Positions 18,909 to 28,817 are shown, numbered from the stretch's first letter. The stretch: 64,000 bases of DNA from Bacteroidota bacterium (GCA_016713925.1 JADJOH010000007.1:1041501-1105500), one strand, 5' to 3'. Numbers and translations: made by a program. Notes: generated by a model not told the origin, from the sequence alone.

Positions 18909-18931
18909 AAAAGCCGCTATTCGCGGCTTTT
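18909..18931 (-). terminator. Intrinsic terminator of tRNA-Lys
   Basis: Read on the minus strand, AAAAGCCGC, a five-base loop and GCGGCTTTT are followed by more T (TTTTTATT). It lies 13 bases after the tRNA. Confidence 0.8.
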
Positions 18932-18943
18932 GGTGATCACTTG

Positions 18944-19015
18944 TGATCCCGCTGGGACTCGAACCCAGGACCCATACATTAAAGTGTATTGCTCTACCAA
19001 CTGAGCTACGGAATC
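18944..19015 (-). tRNA. tRNA-Lys (TTT) with a one-base-short anticodon loop
   Basis: Minus strand: acceptor GATTCCG pairs with CGGGATC, D arm GCTC/GAGC, anticodon stem ATACA/TGTAT, T arm CTGGG-TTCGAGT-CCCAG, discriminator A; CCA is not encoded. The anticodon loop is CTTTAA, six bases. Restoring a fourth T (complement AAA at 18981-18983) gives CTTTTAA with anticodon TTT, the usual tRNA-Lys of this phylum. The missing base fits the homopolymer-contraction pattern seen across the window. Confidence 0.85.
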
Positions 19016-19143
19016 ATTGTTTTTCGCCTTAACGTTACCGTTAAAAGCGGGTGCAAAATAGTTTTTCCTTTATTAATCGAACAAGGAATGAGGAAGTATT
19101 TTTCTGAACATAATATGTTGTTGTAATTCAGTAATTTACAATA

Positions 19144-20309
19144 CTACTCAACAATCGGTGCGCGTTCAAATGGCTTGCTTCGGTCAAATTGATAACGATA
19201 AGTATGGAGCTTTCGCCATTCTGTTGTATCGAGATTTTGGGCGACTTTCATCATTTTTGGATTGAAATCTCCTACCCAGGTGATGACCGTATCCTTGTAA
19301 ATTCCCTTCGGTATGATGGTTTTTTCTCCGAATACGATCATCGCCGCTTCAACGCCTCTTCCATGCCAGACCCTGGAAACACCGAAAATTATTCCGGTCA
19401 TCCGGTTGGGGGTTTTACGGAGCTTGTGGTAGAGGAATTTGAGCTTGCCGATGAGGTTGAGGTTGCCGTTTACATGTTTGAAGATCTGGTTTAACTCGGG
19501 CAGACTGATATAAAATCCAATCGGTTGTCCCTTGTAAAAGGCGAAGATGATGAGATCGGGATCAATGGCGGCTTTCATGGCTTTGAAGATTTTCTGCGCC
19601 GCGCTGCTGCTCATGTCTTTAAAATGGAATGCCCGCCCAGGGCAGCGTTATAAACCTCCTTGAAATTCTCCGCCACCTCACTGAGCTTCATTCCGCGCAT
19701 GTTTCTCAGATCGAAGTCGGGGTCATTTTTTAAGACATTGTACTTCCGGTGAAAGATGGGCTGGGCCGGTATTTCCACACTTCTCCAGTACATGTATTGT
19801 CTGAAGTAAATACCAAAGCCATAATTCTCAAATAGCGCCGCGTAATAGGGCGGATTGTAGTTCATCGGATAAATGGGTGGCTCGTCCCAATTCGTGACCT
19901 GACAACCCCAGAATTGGTTCCTGTCGCCGAAGTTGATCGGGCCATCCATCGCTTCCAGCTTCCGCTCTTCTAACCACTTCTTCGCAGCATCAAAGAGGAT
20001 GTTGGCGGCATTCTGGTCATCGATGCATTCGAAGAATCCGATCCCGCCGGTCCTGAAATTACTTGTATCGAGGGTTTTAGGATTGATAAATGCTGCAATG
20101 CGTCCGATGGGCTTGTCCTGGGCATCGTATAATATCCAGCGAATCGCTTCCGCACCTTCCCTGAAAAGCTTGTTTTTCTCTTTGTCGAATAACTTCTCAA
20201 TGTCTTGTTTCAGATAGGGAACCCAGTGAGGATCATTGGCATAAATTCCCTTAGGGACAGCGTGAAATCGCTGTATATGAGCGGGGGTAGTGACTTCAGA
20301 CAGGTACAT
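19144..20309 (-). CDS. GNAT-like acetyltransferase family protein (one frameshift)
   Basis: Two minus-strand frames form one protein of about 388 residues. The first (from ATG 20309) has FREGAEAIRWILYD, GRIAAFINPK and GIGFFECIDDQ followed by DGPINFGDRNQFWG and NPPYYAALFENYGF, a pattern of a widespread Bacteroidota family with GNAT-like folds. It stops at 19611; a third G in the GG at 19626-19627 restores GGHSHFKDMSSS and joins it to the second frame, which holds LIIFAFYKGQPIGFYISLP and ends ERAPIVE. Substrate unknown. A TAGCTTTG -7 box (20330-20323, minus strand) lies 13 bases before the start, back to back with the promoter of the SDR gene. Confidence 0.7.
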
Positions 20310-20388
20310 CTTCTCTTTTTTGCAAAGCTAATTGCTGTTTTGATATGCTTTAAAATGGAGATTATATTTCTTCTTTAATTCCTTTCAA

Positions 20389-20396
20389 TAGTTTTG
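20389..20396 (+). promoter_or_regulatory. -7 box of the SDR-TPR operon
   Basis: TAGTTTTG fits TAnnTTTG and ends five bases before the GTG start at 20402, which suggests a leaderless message or a very short leader. Confidence 0.45.
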
Positions 20397-20401
20397 CAAT
20401 C

Positions 20402-21208
20402 GTGGGACAAAAAACTGTGATTATCACCGGCGCCGGTTCAGGTATTGGAAAAGCCTGTGCTGTGGCCTTTGCGAAAGCCGGTTATCAGGTGGTGATAGGA
20501 GGGCGGAGATTGGATAAACTGGATGCCGTGGCTGATGATCTGATCAGAAATGGTCATCAGGTGCTCTCCGTGCAATGTGATGTCAGCAAGGAGGAAGATT
20601 GCCGGAAACTGGTGGATGAAACGGTGAAGCGGTTTGGTGCAGTGGATGTCCTGATCAATAATGCGGGCATTTCGATGCGGGCCTTGTTTGCTGACCTCGA
20701 TCTGAACGTGCTGCGAAAGGTAATGGATACCAATTTCTGGGGTGCCGTGTATTGTACGAAGTTCGCATTGCCTCATCTGCTGAAAAGCAAGGGCAGTGTG
20801 GTGGGCATTTCTTCTATTGCCGGAAAGAAGGGCTTGCCGGGACGTACAGGTTATTCTGCCTCCAAATTTGCACTGGAAGGTTTTCTGGAGACCCTGCGCA
20901 CCGAGAACCTGAAGAATGATTTACATGTGCTGGTCGCTTGTCCCGGATTTACGGCCTCTGATATCAGAACTTCCGCGCTGGCCGCAGATGGTTCACAGCA
21001 GGGAGAAAGTCCGCGGGAGGAATCCGGTATGATGAGTTCGGAGGAAGTAGCGGAGAATATCCTCAAAGCCGTGCAAAACCGGAAACGTGACCTTGTGCTT
21101 TCCTTCAATGGAAAACTAACGGTGTTTCTGAATAAATTTATCCCGGGCCGATTGGATAAAATGGTGTATAAACACATGGCCAAAGAACCCGGGTCTCCCT
21201 TCAAATGA
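20402..21208 (+). CDS. Short-chain dehydrogenase/reductase
   Basis: A 268-residue classical SDR. Cofactor loop TGAGSGIGKA at residues 9-18, structural NNAGIS, catalytic Ser in GISSIAG and Tyr/Lys in YSASK, all intact. The basic GGRRLDK after the second strand suggests NADP(H). The C-terminus KMVYKHMAKEP is typical of SDRs near lipid or ketone metabolism, but the substrate is not deducible. GTG start directly after the -7 box. First gene of an apparent operon with the TPR lipoprotein 10 bases on and the TMTC-like gene. Confidence 0.85.
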   Translation: MGQKTVIITGAGSGIGKACAVAFAKAGYQVVIGGRRLDKLDAVADDLIRNGHQVLSVQCDVSKEEDCRKLVDETVKRFGAVDVLINNAGISMRALFADLDLNVLRKVMDTNFWGAVYCTKFALPHLLKSKGSVVGISSIAGKKGLPGRTGYSASKFALEGFLETLRTENLKNDLHVLVACPGFTASDIRTSALAADGSQQGESPREESGMMSSEEVAENILKAVQNRKRDLVLSFNGKLTVFLNKFIPGRLDKMVYKHMAKEPGSPFK

Positions 21209-21218
21209 TAAAATCGTA

Positions 21219-21782
21219 ATGAAAAAAAATATGTTGAGTACTTCGAAGATCACTTCTTATACGCTTATCCTCTTCTTATTTATTATTAGCTCCTGTGTGC
21301 GTCCGCAGGTGACTTTGCAAAAGGAAATTGAAAAAGAAGAGGCCGCGTTGAATTTCGATTCGATGCCTGTTCCTGATCGTGCGAAAGCGGAACAACTGAT
21401 TGCCCTCTACCTGAAATATGCGAACGAATACCAGGACGATACCCTTTCTCCTTCTTATTTGTTTAAAGCGGGAGAGTTACATGTCGCCACCGGAAAGTTT
21501 AATGAAGCCCTCGATCTCTTCGGCAGAGTGCAACGTTATCCGAATTATAATAAAGTAGCAGCCGCTTTGTTCCTGCAGGGTTTTGTGGCAGAGAATCATT
21601 TGCGGGATACGACGAAGGCCAGAAATTATTATGAGAAATTTATTGATACTTATCCTCAGCATGAACTGGCAGGCGATGCAAGAACGATGCTGCAACAGTT
21701 GAGTCTGAGTCCGGAAGCATTGATTGAATTGTTCGAGAAGAATAATGCAGGAATGGATACCGTATCGAATTCCGTAAATTAA
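21219..21782 (+). CDS. TPR lipoprotein
   Basis: A 187-residue protein with an N-terminal membrane segment (YTLILFLFIISSC) ending in a lipobox-like ISSC. The mature part has TPR-like helices: YLFKAGELHVATGKFNEALDLF and ARNYYEKFIDTYPQHELAGDA. The arrangement resembles small BamD/YbgF-like scaffold lipoproteins, although it is too short for BamD. It likely faces the periplasm and mediates protein contacts. Seven bases separate its stop from the next gene, which also carries TPRs. Confidence 0.7.
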   Translation: MKKNMLSTSKITSYTLILFLFIISSCVRPQVTLQKEIEKEEAALNFDSMPVPDRAKAEQLIALYLKYANEYQDDTLSPSYLFKAGELHVATGKFNEALDLFGRVQRYPNYNKVAAALFLQGFVAENHLRDTTKARNYYEKFIDTYPQHELAGDARTMLQQLSLSPEALIELFEKNNAGMDTVSNSVN

Positions 21783-21789
21783 TTTTTTT

Positions 21790-23654
21790 ATGGCGCGTCA
21801 GAAACCCAATAAGAGAGAGAAGTTTGCGGCTGCTCAGGCAGAGATGAAGTCGGCTCCAGCTTCTGTATTGACAAAATCACAGGTGCCGGTATGGTGGCCC
21901 TTGCTACCGGCTATCCTGGGTTTCTTCGTCTATGCCAATACGCTCAATCATGGTTTCGCCCTCGATGATTACGCTGCCATCCTCGAAAATTTAAGTACGC
22001 AGAAGGGATGGGCAGCCATCGGCGAGATTTTCAGAACGAGTTATCGCTATGGATATATTCTTTTGGCTGATGAACTCTATCGTCCGCTGACGAAGGCCAT
22101 CTTTGCTGCTTTCTGGGCGATGTGGCCGGATAACGCTACACCGGGTCATGTACTGAATGTAGCTCTGTTTTCATTTACCTGCTATCGTGTGTATACTTTT
22201 ACCGCGAAGTGGCGGCCCAATCAAATGCAGGTAGCCTTGCTTACCGCTGCACTTTTTGCTGTTCATCCCATCCACACCGAAGTAGTGGCCAATATTAAAA
22301 GTCTGGATGAAATTCTGGCTTTTCTTTTTTGTCTGCTGAGTCTGGATCTGTTTCTGGAATATACGAAATCCGGGAAAACGATGTCCGTTGTCGGAGCTGT
22401 TATTTGTTATTTCATCGCCTTCCTGAGTAAGGAAAGTGCCGTGACATTTATTGTACTCTTTCCGTTGATGGCCTGGTTCATTCACGGACAAGATTTCAAA
22501 ACATCACTGAAAGGTACCCTTATCATGTTGGTTCCATTACTCTTGTTTTTTCTCATCCGTCACCAGGTGCTGAATGCCGATACGATTTTTAAAAGGATCC
22601 CTTTACGAAATTTACCCGTGCAGTAGCCATGCTCGGACTCTATGTATGGAAGTTGGTATTGCCCATAAATTTAAGTTTTGATTTATCCTACCCACAGGTA
22701 TCACCGGCGAAAGTTTCGGATCTATCGTTTATTATTTCCGCAATTGTACTCTCTGCAATTCTCGTATCAGCTGTTATGGGTTTCAGGAAGAGAAGCTTAT
22801 TAAGTGCATCACTGTTCATCTTCTTCGTTACGGCTTCCGTCTCCTCAAATATTTTTATGCTGATTGGTACGCATTATGGCGAGCGATTAATGTATGCTCC
22901 TTCTTTTGGTCTTTGTCTGGCGGTTTCTTCAGTGCTCGTCAGCAGGCTTGGAGGAGAGAAGTCCATCGGAAAATTATCTCCCGGACTTTCAGCAATAGCC
23001 ATTGTCCTCGTTGGAGCCTTCAGTATACTGACCATCCTGCGAAATCCGGTATGGAAGGACAATACGACGCTCTATGCTTCCGGAATTGTTTCAGCTCCCA
23101 ATTCTGCCCGCGTGCACTATTATCAGGGATTGCTTCTCGTAAAACCGGAAACAATCGCTTCCTATCCGGAATCATCCCGCGACAGTGTGGAGAAAGCCGG
23201 CATCTATCACTTGAAAAAATCAGTGGGACTGTATGCGCCTTTCGCCGATGCCTGGACACAGTTGGGTGTCGCTTACTACCGTAAAAAGAATTTCAAAGAA
23301 TCATTGCAGTACTATGATGAAGCCTTGAAGTACAATAAATACGATCCGGTGGTGTACAATAATTCAGGTTCTGTTTATTTTGAGATGCAAAATTTTAATG
23401 AGGCCTTAAAGCGCTATACGGAAGCTGTCCGCTTAAAACCCGATTATGCGGATGCGTATATGAATATAGGAAGCTGTTACGGTGTCGCCGGACAATATGA
23501 CCAGGCCCTTGTCTACCTCGAGAAAGCCGTCTTCTATGATCCTAAATTAGCACAGGCCTATTATATGATTGGTGTGACCTGGAAAAACAAAGGAAACGAG
23601 CAAATGGCGAATCAGTATTTCCAAAAAGCGGAAATGGCGAAGGTGAAAAAGTAA
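21790..23654 (+). CDS. TMTC-like membrane protein with C-terminal TPRs (one frameshift)
   Basis: Two frames form one protein of about 620 residues. The first part starts with a basic cytosolic head, then a membrane helix and the luminal motif NHGFALDDYAAILEN, where the DDY acidic pair resembles GT39/TMTC mannosyltransferases, followed by several helices. It stops at 22626; a fifth A in the A4 run at 22591-22594 gives DTIFKKDPFTKFTRA and joins the second frame, with more helices (YVWKLVLPINLS) and then at least three TPRs (SLQYYDEALKYNKYDP, ALKRYTEAVRLKPDYADA, ALVYLEKAVFYDPKLAQA). Probably a lipid-linked sugar transferase or related scaffold. Its last 100 bp are repeated in the array downstream. 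Confidence 0.75.
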
Positions 23655-23803
23655 AAATGAGTAGAGAGATTAATGTTCCTTCTTTCTTCCGCAGAACTAA
23701 ACAGTAAAATTTACAAGTAAAAGAAAATCCGCATAACGCTTTAAATTAACAGATGTCTCAAAGTGTCCGACGACAGTTGGCAGTCCGGAGTTTTTAGACA
23801 TAC

Positions 23804-23945
23804 AAGCCCTGTAGGGGCGGTATCTCTGTAAGAGGAGACCATCTTCACCCACCTATGATGCCTGCAGCCGACCTATGGTCGGCTGCAGGCGGTTGAAGGG
23901 ATGGGGCAGTTTGTCGGTTACAGAGATACCGCCCCTACAGGGCTT
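23804..23945. repeat. Nested hairpin, unit 1
   Basis: Outer arms of 28 bases (23804-23831 and 23918-23945, from AAGCCCTGTAGGGGCGG) are perfect reverse complements. Inside is a second palindrome, CCTGCAGCCGACC / GGTCGGCTGCAGG (23861-23873, 23877-23889), with loop TAT. Each arm pair could form a cruciform or strong RNA stem. Confidence 0.85.
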
Positions 23946-24386
23946 ATGTCGTGGGAATAAGCATCTTCGCGCTGACGTTATTCTTTTCCTGCCTTCCGAT
24001 GAAAACTTACTCTGAAAATAGTTAAAGAACTCTTCGGAGTTTAATTTAGGGTGTTTCAGTCTGGAAGTCAGGAAATCCATTAGAAAAATGAAATTGAAAA
24101 CACCGCATTAATAGGTGCAATTCAGGAAAATTATCACAAGCCTACTATATGATCGAAGTTACCTGGACGAACAAATGAAAAGAGCAAATGGCAAATCGGT
24201 TTTTACAAAAAGCGGAAATGGCGAAGGTGAAAAACTAAAAATGGCAGGAGAGATTAATGTTCCTCCTGACTTCCGCAGAAAAAAAAGTATAATTTATGAG
24301 TAAAAGAAAATCTGCATAACGATTTAAATTAACAGGTGTCTCAAGGCGTCCGACGGGTGGTAAGTGGCCTGAGTTTTTAGATGTAC

Positions 24387-24525
24387 AAGCCCTGTAGGGG
24401 CGGTATCTCTGTAAGAGGAGACCATCTTCACCCACCTATGCCTGCAGCCGACCATAGGTCGGCTGCAGGCGGTTGAAGGGATGGGGCAGTTTGTCGGTTA
24501 CAGAGATACCGCCCCTACAGGGCTT
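24387..24525. repeat. Nested hairpin, unit 2 (inner loop inverted)
   Basis: Outer arms 24387-24414 and 24498-24525 are perfect. The inner palindrome has loop ATA, the reverse complement of the TAT loop in units 1 and 3, so the inner segment is flipped in this unit. Confidence 0.85.
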
Positions 24526-24966
24526 ATGCCGAGGGAATAAGCATCTTCGCGCTGACGTTATTCTTTTCCTGCCTTCCGAAGAAAACTTACTCTGAAAATA
24601 GTTAAAGAACTTTTCGGATTTTAATTTAGGGTGTTGCAGTGTGGAAGTCAGGAAATTCATTAGTAAATCAAATTTGAAATCACCGCACTAAAAGGTACAT
24701 GTCAGGAAAAATATCGCAAGCCTACTATATGATCGAAGTTACCTGAATGAACAAATGAAACGAGCAGATGGCGAATCAGTATTTTCAAAAGGCGGAAATG
24801 GCGAAGGTGAAAAACTAAAAATGGCAGAAGAGATTAATGTTCCTTCTTTCTTCCGCAGAACTAAACAATAAAATTTACAATAAAAGAAAATCCGCATAAC
24901 GCTTTAAATTAACAGATGTCTCAAAGTGTCCGACGACAGTTGGCAGTCCGGAGTTTTTAGATATAC

Positions 24967-25105
24967 AAGCCCTGTAGGGGCGGTATCTCTGTAAGAGGAG
25001 ACCATCTTCACCCACCTATGCCTGCAGCCGACCTATGGTCGGCTGCAGGCGGTTGAAGGGATGGGGCAGTTTGTCGGTTACAGAGATACCGCCCCTACAG
25101 GGATT
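24967..25105. repeat. Nested hairpin, unit 3
   Basis: Outer arms 24967-24994 and 25078-25105, with one mismatch (GGGATT instead of GGGCTT). Inner loop TAT as in unit 1. Confidence 0.85.
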
Positions 25106-25409
25106 ATGTCGTGGGAATAAGCATCTTCGCGCTGACGTTATTCTTTTCCTGCCTTCCGAATAAAACTTACTCTGAAAATAGTTAAAGAACTTTTCGGATT
25201 TTAATTTAGGGTGTTGCAGTGTGGAAGTCAGGAAATCCATTAGTAAATCAAATTTGAAATCACCGCACTAAAAGGTACATGTCAGGAAAATTATCACAAG
25301 CCTATTACATGACTAGCGTCAAGTGGAAGGACAAAGTTAACGAGTAGCGATTCAGTATTTTCAAAAAGCGGAAATGGCGAAGGTGAAATAGTAAGAGAAG
25401 CAACAAGAA

Positions 25410-26204
25410 TTATTGCTCCTTCGACAACAACTCTTCCAACTCTTCCGGCGAAATATTATAGTGCATTTTTCCATCTACAGCCATGGAAATATTTCCGGTT
25501 TCTTCCGAGACAATAATAGAAATGGCATCACTTTGCTCAGTAATTCCCAGCGCTGCTCTATGTCTCATTCCATAATGAGCAGGTAAATCGGTGTTCTCCG
25601 TAACAGGAAGTACACATCGCGCCGCCTTGATTTTATTGTTCTCAATGATGACCGCACCATCGTGCATCGGACTATTCTTAAAGAAAATACTCTCAAGCAA
25701 ACGTTTCGAAACTTCTGCATCCATGATATCTCCCGTGCGCTCGTAAAATTTCAAATCGGAAGAGCGTGCCAAGACCATGATGGCTCCCGTTTTATTCTTC
25801 GACATGGATGTGCAGGCTTTTACGATAGGAGAGATATTGGGTTTGCTGATAGCAGGTGCCTGCCAGTTCCAGGGTAATAATTTGCGCGTGAAACTATCCT
25901 TACCGGCAAAACTATTGCTTCCAATGACGAGTAAGAATCGTCGGATCTCCTGTTGAAAAACGATAATCAGCGCGATGACACCAATGCTCATGAATTGTCC
26001 GAGAATGGCTCCCAGCAATTGCATGTTCAGGATTTTTACAAACAACCACCACAGTACATAGATGGCGATGATGCCTATGAAAATATTAATGGCGGCTCCA
26101 CCTTTTAGCAAGCGGTAGATTTTATAAAGAAGGAATGCGACAATCAGGATATCCAGGATATCCAGCAAACGCACACTCAGAAAACCGATATGAAATATTT
26201 CCAT
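25410..26204 (-). CDS. cdaA: Diadenylate cyclase (c-di-AMP synthase)
   Basis: A 264-residue membrane enzyme that condenses two ATP to c-di-AMP. Three N-terminal membrane helices (about residues 8-75) precede the DAC (DisA_N) domain, where the signatures NSPMHDGAVII and YGMRHRAALGIT are intact, as is SEETGNISMAVDG. Length and layout match CdaA/YbbP. It is the last gene of recQ-mpg-cdaA, starting 25 bases after the end of mpg. c-di-AMP signals osmotic and DNA-integrity state in many bacteria. Its 3' end abuts the last repeat unit. Confidence 0.92.
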   Translation of the reverse strand: MEIFHIGFLSVRLLDILDILIVAFLLYKIYRLLKGGAAINIFIGIIAIYVLWWLFVKILNMQLLGAILGQFMSIGVIALIIVFQQEIRRFLLVIGSNSFAGKDSFTRKLLPWNWQAPAISKPNISPIVKACTSMSKNKTGAIMVLARSSDLKFYERTGDIMDAEVSKRLLESIFFKNSPMHDGAVIIENNKIKAARCVLPVTENTDLPAHYGMRHRAALGITEQSDAISIIVSEETGNISMAVDGKMHYNISPEELEELLSKEQ

Positions 26205-26229
26205 CTTTAGTACTACCGCTCAAAACTAA

Positions 26230-26862
26230 TCATTTTTTACGGCTACCGGATCGAGATCGGGGAGATGTCGTCAGTTTAATTTCTTCTTTTATAACAAAAC
26301 GCCAGGGGAGAAGTGCGTCATCAGCGGCATAGTCTACCCCGATTCGCGGAGTTACCTCCAGCTGATGGTTTTCAATGCTAATTCCCCTGTCTTCTATCCA
26401 AATATGCTGCCCAAAAAGTGAAATCCCGGAATGACTAAAGTGAAAACCCATCGCTTCACTGACTTTCCCCGGACCATTACTAAAATTCCTTGACATCGCT
26501 TTCATTTTCCTTCTTTTTTCCATGAGATCTATACCCTCCAGCGGTTGTATCGCTCTGATGAGTATGGCTTGTGGATGATCGGCCTTTCCCGTAACAACAT
26601 TGAAAAGCGAATGAATGCCGTAACATAAATATACATAGGCACATCCTCCGGTGGCATACATCGTCTCCGTCCGTGCGGTTCTTCTTCCTCCGTAGGCATG
26701 AGAGGCCTTATCATGAATTCCGTTATAGGCTTCCGTTTCCGTGATGATACCGCTGCAGCAGGTATTGTCCACAGCGGAAACAAGCACCTTTCCAATCAGG
26801 AGTTTTGCAAGGGCGACTACATCTTCCTGCTGATAAAATGCTTTCCCCAGTTTCCTTTTCAT
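26230..26862 (-). CDS. mpg: DNA-3-methyladenine glycosylase (AAG/MPG type)
   Basis: About 210 residues from ATG 26862, which overlaps the recQ stop by four bases (ATGA, 26859-26862); the longer frame to 26925 would run inside recQ and is rejected. The protein removes alkylated purines from DNA. Family motifs are present: ITETEAYNG with the catalytic Glu, DKASHAY, GRRTARTETMY, YVYLCYGIH and GPGKVSEAMG. It is translationally coupled to recQ, making a small repair operon. Confidence 0.92.
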   Translation of the reverse strand: MKRKLGKAFYQQEDVVALAKLLIGKVLVSAVDNTCCSGIITETEAYNGIHDKASHAYGGRRTARTETMYATGGCAYVYLCYGIHSLFNVVTGKADHPQAILIRAIQPLEGIDLMEKRRKMKAMSRNFSNGPGKVSEAMGFHFSHSGISLFGQHIWIEDRGISIENHQLEVTPRIGVDYAADDALLPWRFVIKEEIKLTTSPRSRSGSRKK

Positions 26863-28769
26863 TCCGATTTTACATATAATCTTCCAATGAAATCCAAACC
26901 CAGATCCCCGGTATCCAAAAGCCATCGCAGGACAGGTTCCAGTTTATCGACAGGCACATCCGGAATTTTTTTGGAAAGCTCAGCAGGAATAAGCGGATGA
27001 AGTTGCAACACTTCATGAATTTTTTCGGAAAGTGTTTCAACCTCCATATCATTCAGCGCAAGTTTATTTCGCTCTCTGCAAAAATCACAAGTCCCGCAGC
27101 GCTGCAGATTCTTCTCTCCAAAATAAGAAAGTAATAGAATGCTCCGGCATTGATGGGGATTGATTAAAAAATTACGAAAAGCATCCGCTCTGATTCTAAA
27201 GCGCAGCTTACGTTGTTCTAAAATTTCCTTAGGAATGTACAATTCACCCTCGGGAACTCTCCGATGCAGAAAAGTGACAGAGGGTTTCATGGTGACGGGA
27301 ATATAATCCAGGATTCCAATTTTAGTGAGATAGATGAATTGCTTTTTCAGTTCCTCAACCTCTATCCCTGTCCTTCTTGAAAGTTCTGTTTCACTAAAGC
27401 GCACATAATCATCAAAGGTACCCGCATACGAGCGGAGTACACCTTTTACGAGAGGGTCATAGGCAGGTTGTTCCACCTGGAATTTATATAATTCCATTTG
27501 ATGTGCAAGTATCCGAACTCTGGCCGGATGGTAAAAGGCATCACTCATGGAGATGTAGCCTGCCATTTCCAAAATTTTCAGACAGTTTAAAGTCTGGAGT
27601 GTTTCAAACTGATAGTGCTTGCAGAAAACGGTGAGTTCAAATTCGTAGCTGATGTCCAATCCTGCTCCTGTAGGGATCTGCAGAAAATTCGAGAGGGCCT
27701 TGTACACATTTCGGATGACTTCTCTCTCCGGAAAGTTAGCGATACAACGGTGCTCGAGATCCGCGAGATCAGCCTTGTCATAGAGAACCACTGCGTACGC
27801 CGGCTTCTCATCTCTTCCACCTCTGCCTGCTTCCTGATAATAACTTTCCAGATCATCCGGAAGGTCCATATGGATAACAGAACGCACATCAGGTTTATCG
27901 ATCCCCATACCAAAAGCATTCGTCGCTACAATCACTCGTGTTGCATTTTTCTTCCAGGCTTGCTGTCGTTCCTCTCTCGTTTGATGGTCCAGTCCCGCAT
28001 GATAGTAATCGGCACTGATTTGCATTTTCCTCAACTCGGTGGCAATCTCCATCGTCTTTCTTCTGTTTCGAACATAAACAATAGAGGTGCCCGGCACATT
28101 TTTTAAGACTTTCAGCAAGTGGGCGAATTTATTTTCCTCCAGTCGCACCAGATAGGAGAGGTTAGGTCTCGCAAAGCTCTTGGTGAATACGGAGAAGTCT
28201 TTAAATAAAAGTTTCTCGCAGATATCTTTCCGGACTTCCGGTGTGGCTGAGGCGGTAAGTGCAAGTATGGGGATGTCAGGAAAGGTTGAGCGGATCTCGG
28301 CCAATTGAAGGTAGGGCGGACGAAAATCATAACCCCATTGAGAAATACAATGCGCCTCGTCGACAGCGATTAAATTCAGTTTCATCTCCTGTAGAGCTTC
28401 TCTGAACCTTTCTGATGACAGTCGCTCCGGAGAGACATATAGAAATTTATAATCACCGAGCTGACAATTATTCAAAGCAAGTTCCACTTCCCCTTTTTTC
28501 ATTCCGCTGGTGATCGCCACTGCGCGAATTCCCTTATCCCTGAGTTGCTGCTCCTGATCTTTCATCAATGCGATCAGCGGAGAAATCACCAAACATAATC
28601 CGGGCATGGCCATAGCCGGCACCTGAAAGCAAATGGATTTCCCACCACCTGTAGGCAATAAAGCCAGCGTATCCTTTCCATCAATGATAGATCGGATAAT
28701 TTCCTCCTGTAAAGGACGAAACCGGTTATAACCCCAGTATTGAGAAAGGACCTGATGTATTAAACTCAT
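26859..28769 (-). CDS. recQ: ATP-dependent DNA helicase RecQ
   Basis: A 636-residue superfamily 2 helicase that unwinds DNA 3' to 5' in recombination repair. Walker A TGGGKS (residues 40-45), DEAH box (137-140), SATPEV (motif III), motif VI GRGGRDEKP and the RecQ zinc-binding cysteines near residues 545-570 (CGTCDFC) are all present. A winged-helix region follows, but there is no HRDC domain, a short form common in this phylum. First gene of recQ-mpg-cdaA. Confidence 0.95.
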   Translation of the reverse strand: MSLIHQVLSQYWGYNRFRPLQEEIIRSIIDGKDTLALLPTGGGKSICFQVPAMAMPGLCLVISPLIALMKDQEQQLRDKGIRAVAITSGMKKGEVELALNNCQLGDYKFLYVSPERLSSERFREALQEMKLNLIAVDEAHCISQWGYDFRPPYLQLAEIRSTFPDIPILALTASATPEVRKDICEKLLFKDFSVFTKSFARPNLSYLVRLEENKFAHLLKVLKNVPGTSIVYVRNRRKTMEIATELRKMQISADYYHAGLDHQTREERQQAWKKNATRVIVATNAFGMGIDKPDVRSVIHMDLPDDLESYYQEAGRGGRDEKPAYAVVLYDKADLADLEHRCIANFPEREVIRNVYKALSNFLQIPTGAGLDISYEFELTVFCKHYQFETLQTLNCLKILEMAGYISMSDAFYHPARVRILAHQMELYKFQVEQPAYDPLVKGVLRSYAGTFDDYVRFSETELSRRTGIEVEELKKQFIYLTKIGILDYIPVTMKPSVTFLHRRVPEGELYIPKEILEQRKLRFRIRADAFRNFLINPHQCRSILLLSYFGEKNLQRCGTCDFCRERNKLALNDMEVETLSEKIHEVLQLHPLIPAELSKKIPDVPVDKLEPVLRWLLDTGDLGLDFIGRLYVKSE

Positions 28770-28781
28770 TGGTATAAAAAT

Positions 28782-28817
28782 AAAACATCGGCCTCAATAA
28801 TCTGAAGCCGATGTTTT
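28782..28817 (-). terminator. Intrinsic terminator of the universal stress protein genes
   Basis: AAAACATCGGC / GCCGATGTTTT stem with T-rich sequence on the minus strand (TTTTATTTTTA). It separates usp from recQ. Confidence 0.75.

Larger units (their letters stand above)
23547..25400. repeat. Tandem array of about 580-bp units (three full, one partial)
   Basis: Units begin near 23547, 24131, 24711 and 25291. Each starts with about 100 bp copied from the 3' end of the TMTC-like gene (CAAGCCTACTATATGAT, GCGGAAATGGCGAAGGTGAA) and continues with the same 480-bp spacer containing a large nested hairpin. In units 2-4 the gene tail carries stops and indels, while the hairpin region is nearly unchanged. 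The last partial unit runs into the end of cdaA. This arose by segmental duplication; a short open frame of 74-75 codons is kept on the minus strand of each unit but is probably not a gene. Confidence 0.85.

Noticed and set aside
18717..19004. Open frame of 95 codons on the + strand
   Set aside because: It overlaps the tRNA-Lys gene and its terminator on the opposite strand; not a gene.
22629..23654. Separate TPR gene starting at 22629
   Set aside because: One extra A at 22591-22594 joins it in frame with the preceding membrane part, giving a known full architecture; the ATG is internal.
23853..25240. Three minus-strand open frames of 74-75 codons (23853-24080, 24436-24660, 25016-25240)
   Set aside because: They run through the hairpin arms of the repeat units; amino-acid composition follows the palindrome, and there is no promoter or start signal. 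Their preservation is explained by the conserved repeat.
26863..26925. Longer N-terminus of the DNA glycosylase
   Set aside because: It lies within the recQ coding end; the ATGA overlap at 26859-26862 gives a normal family start.
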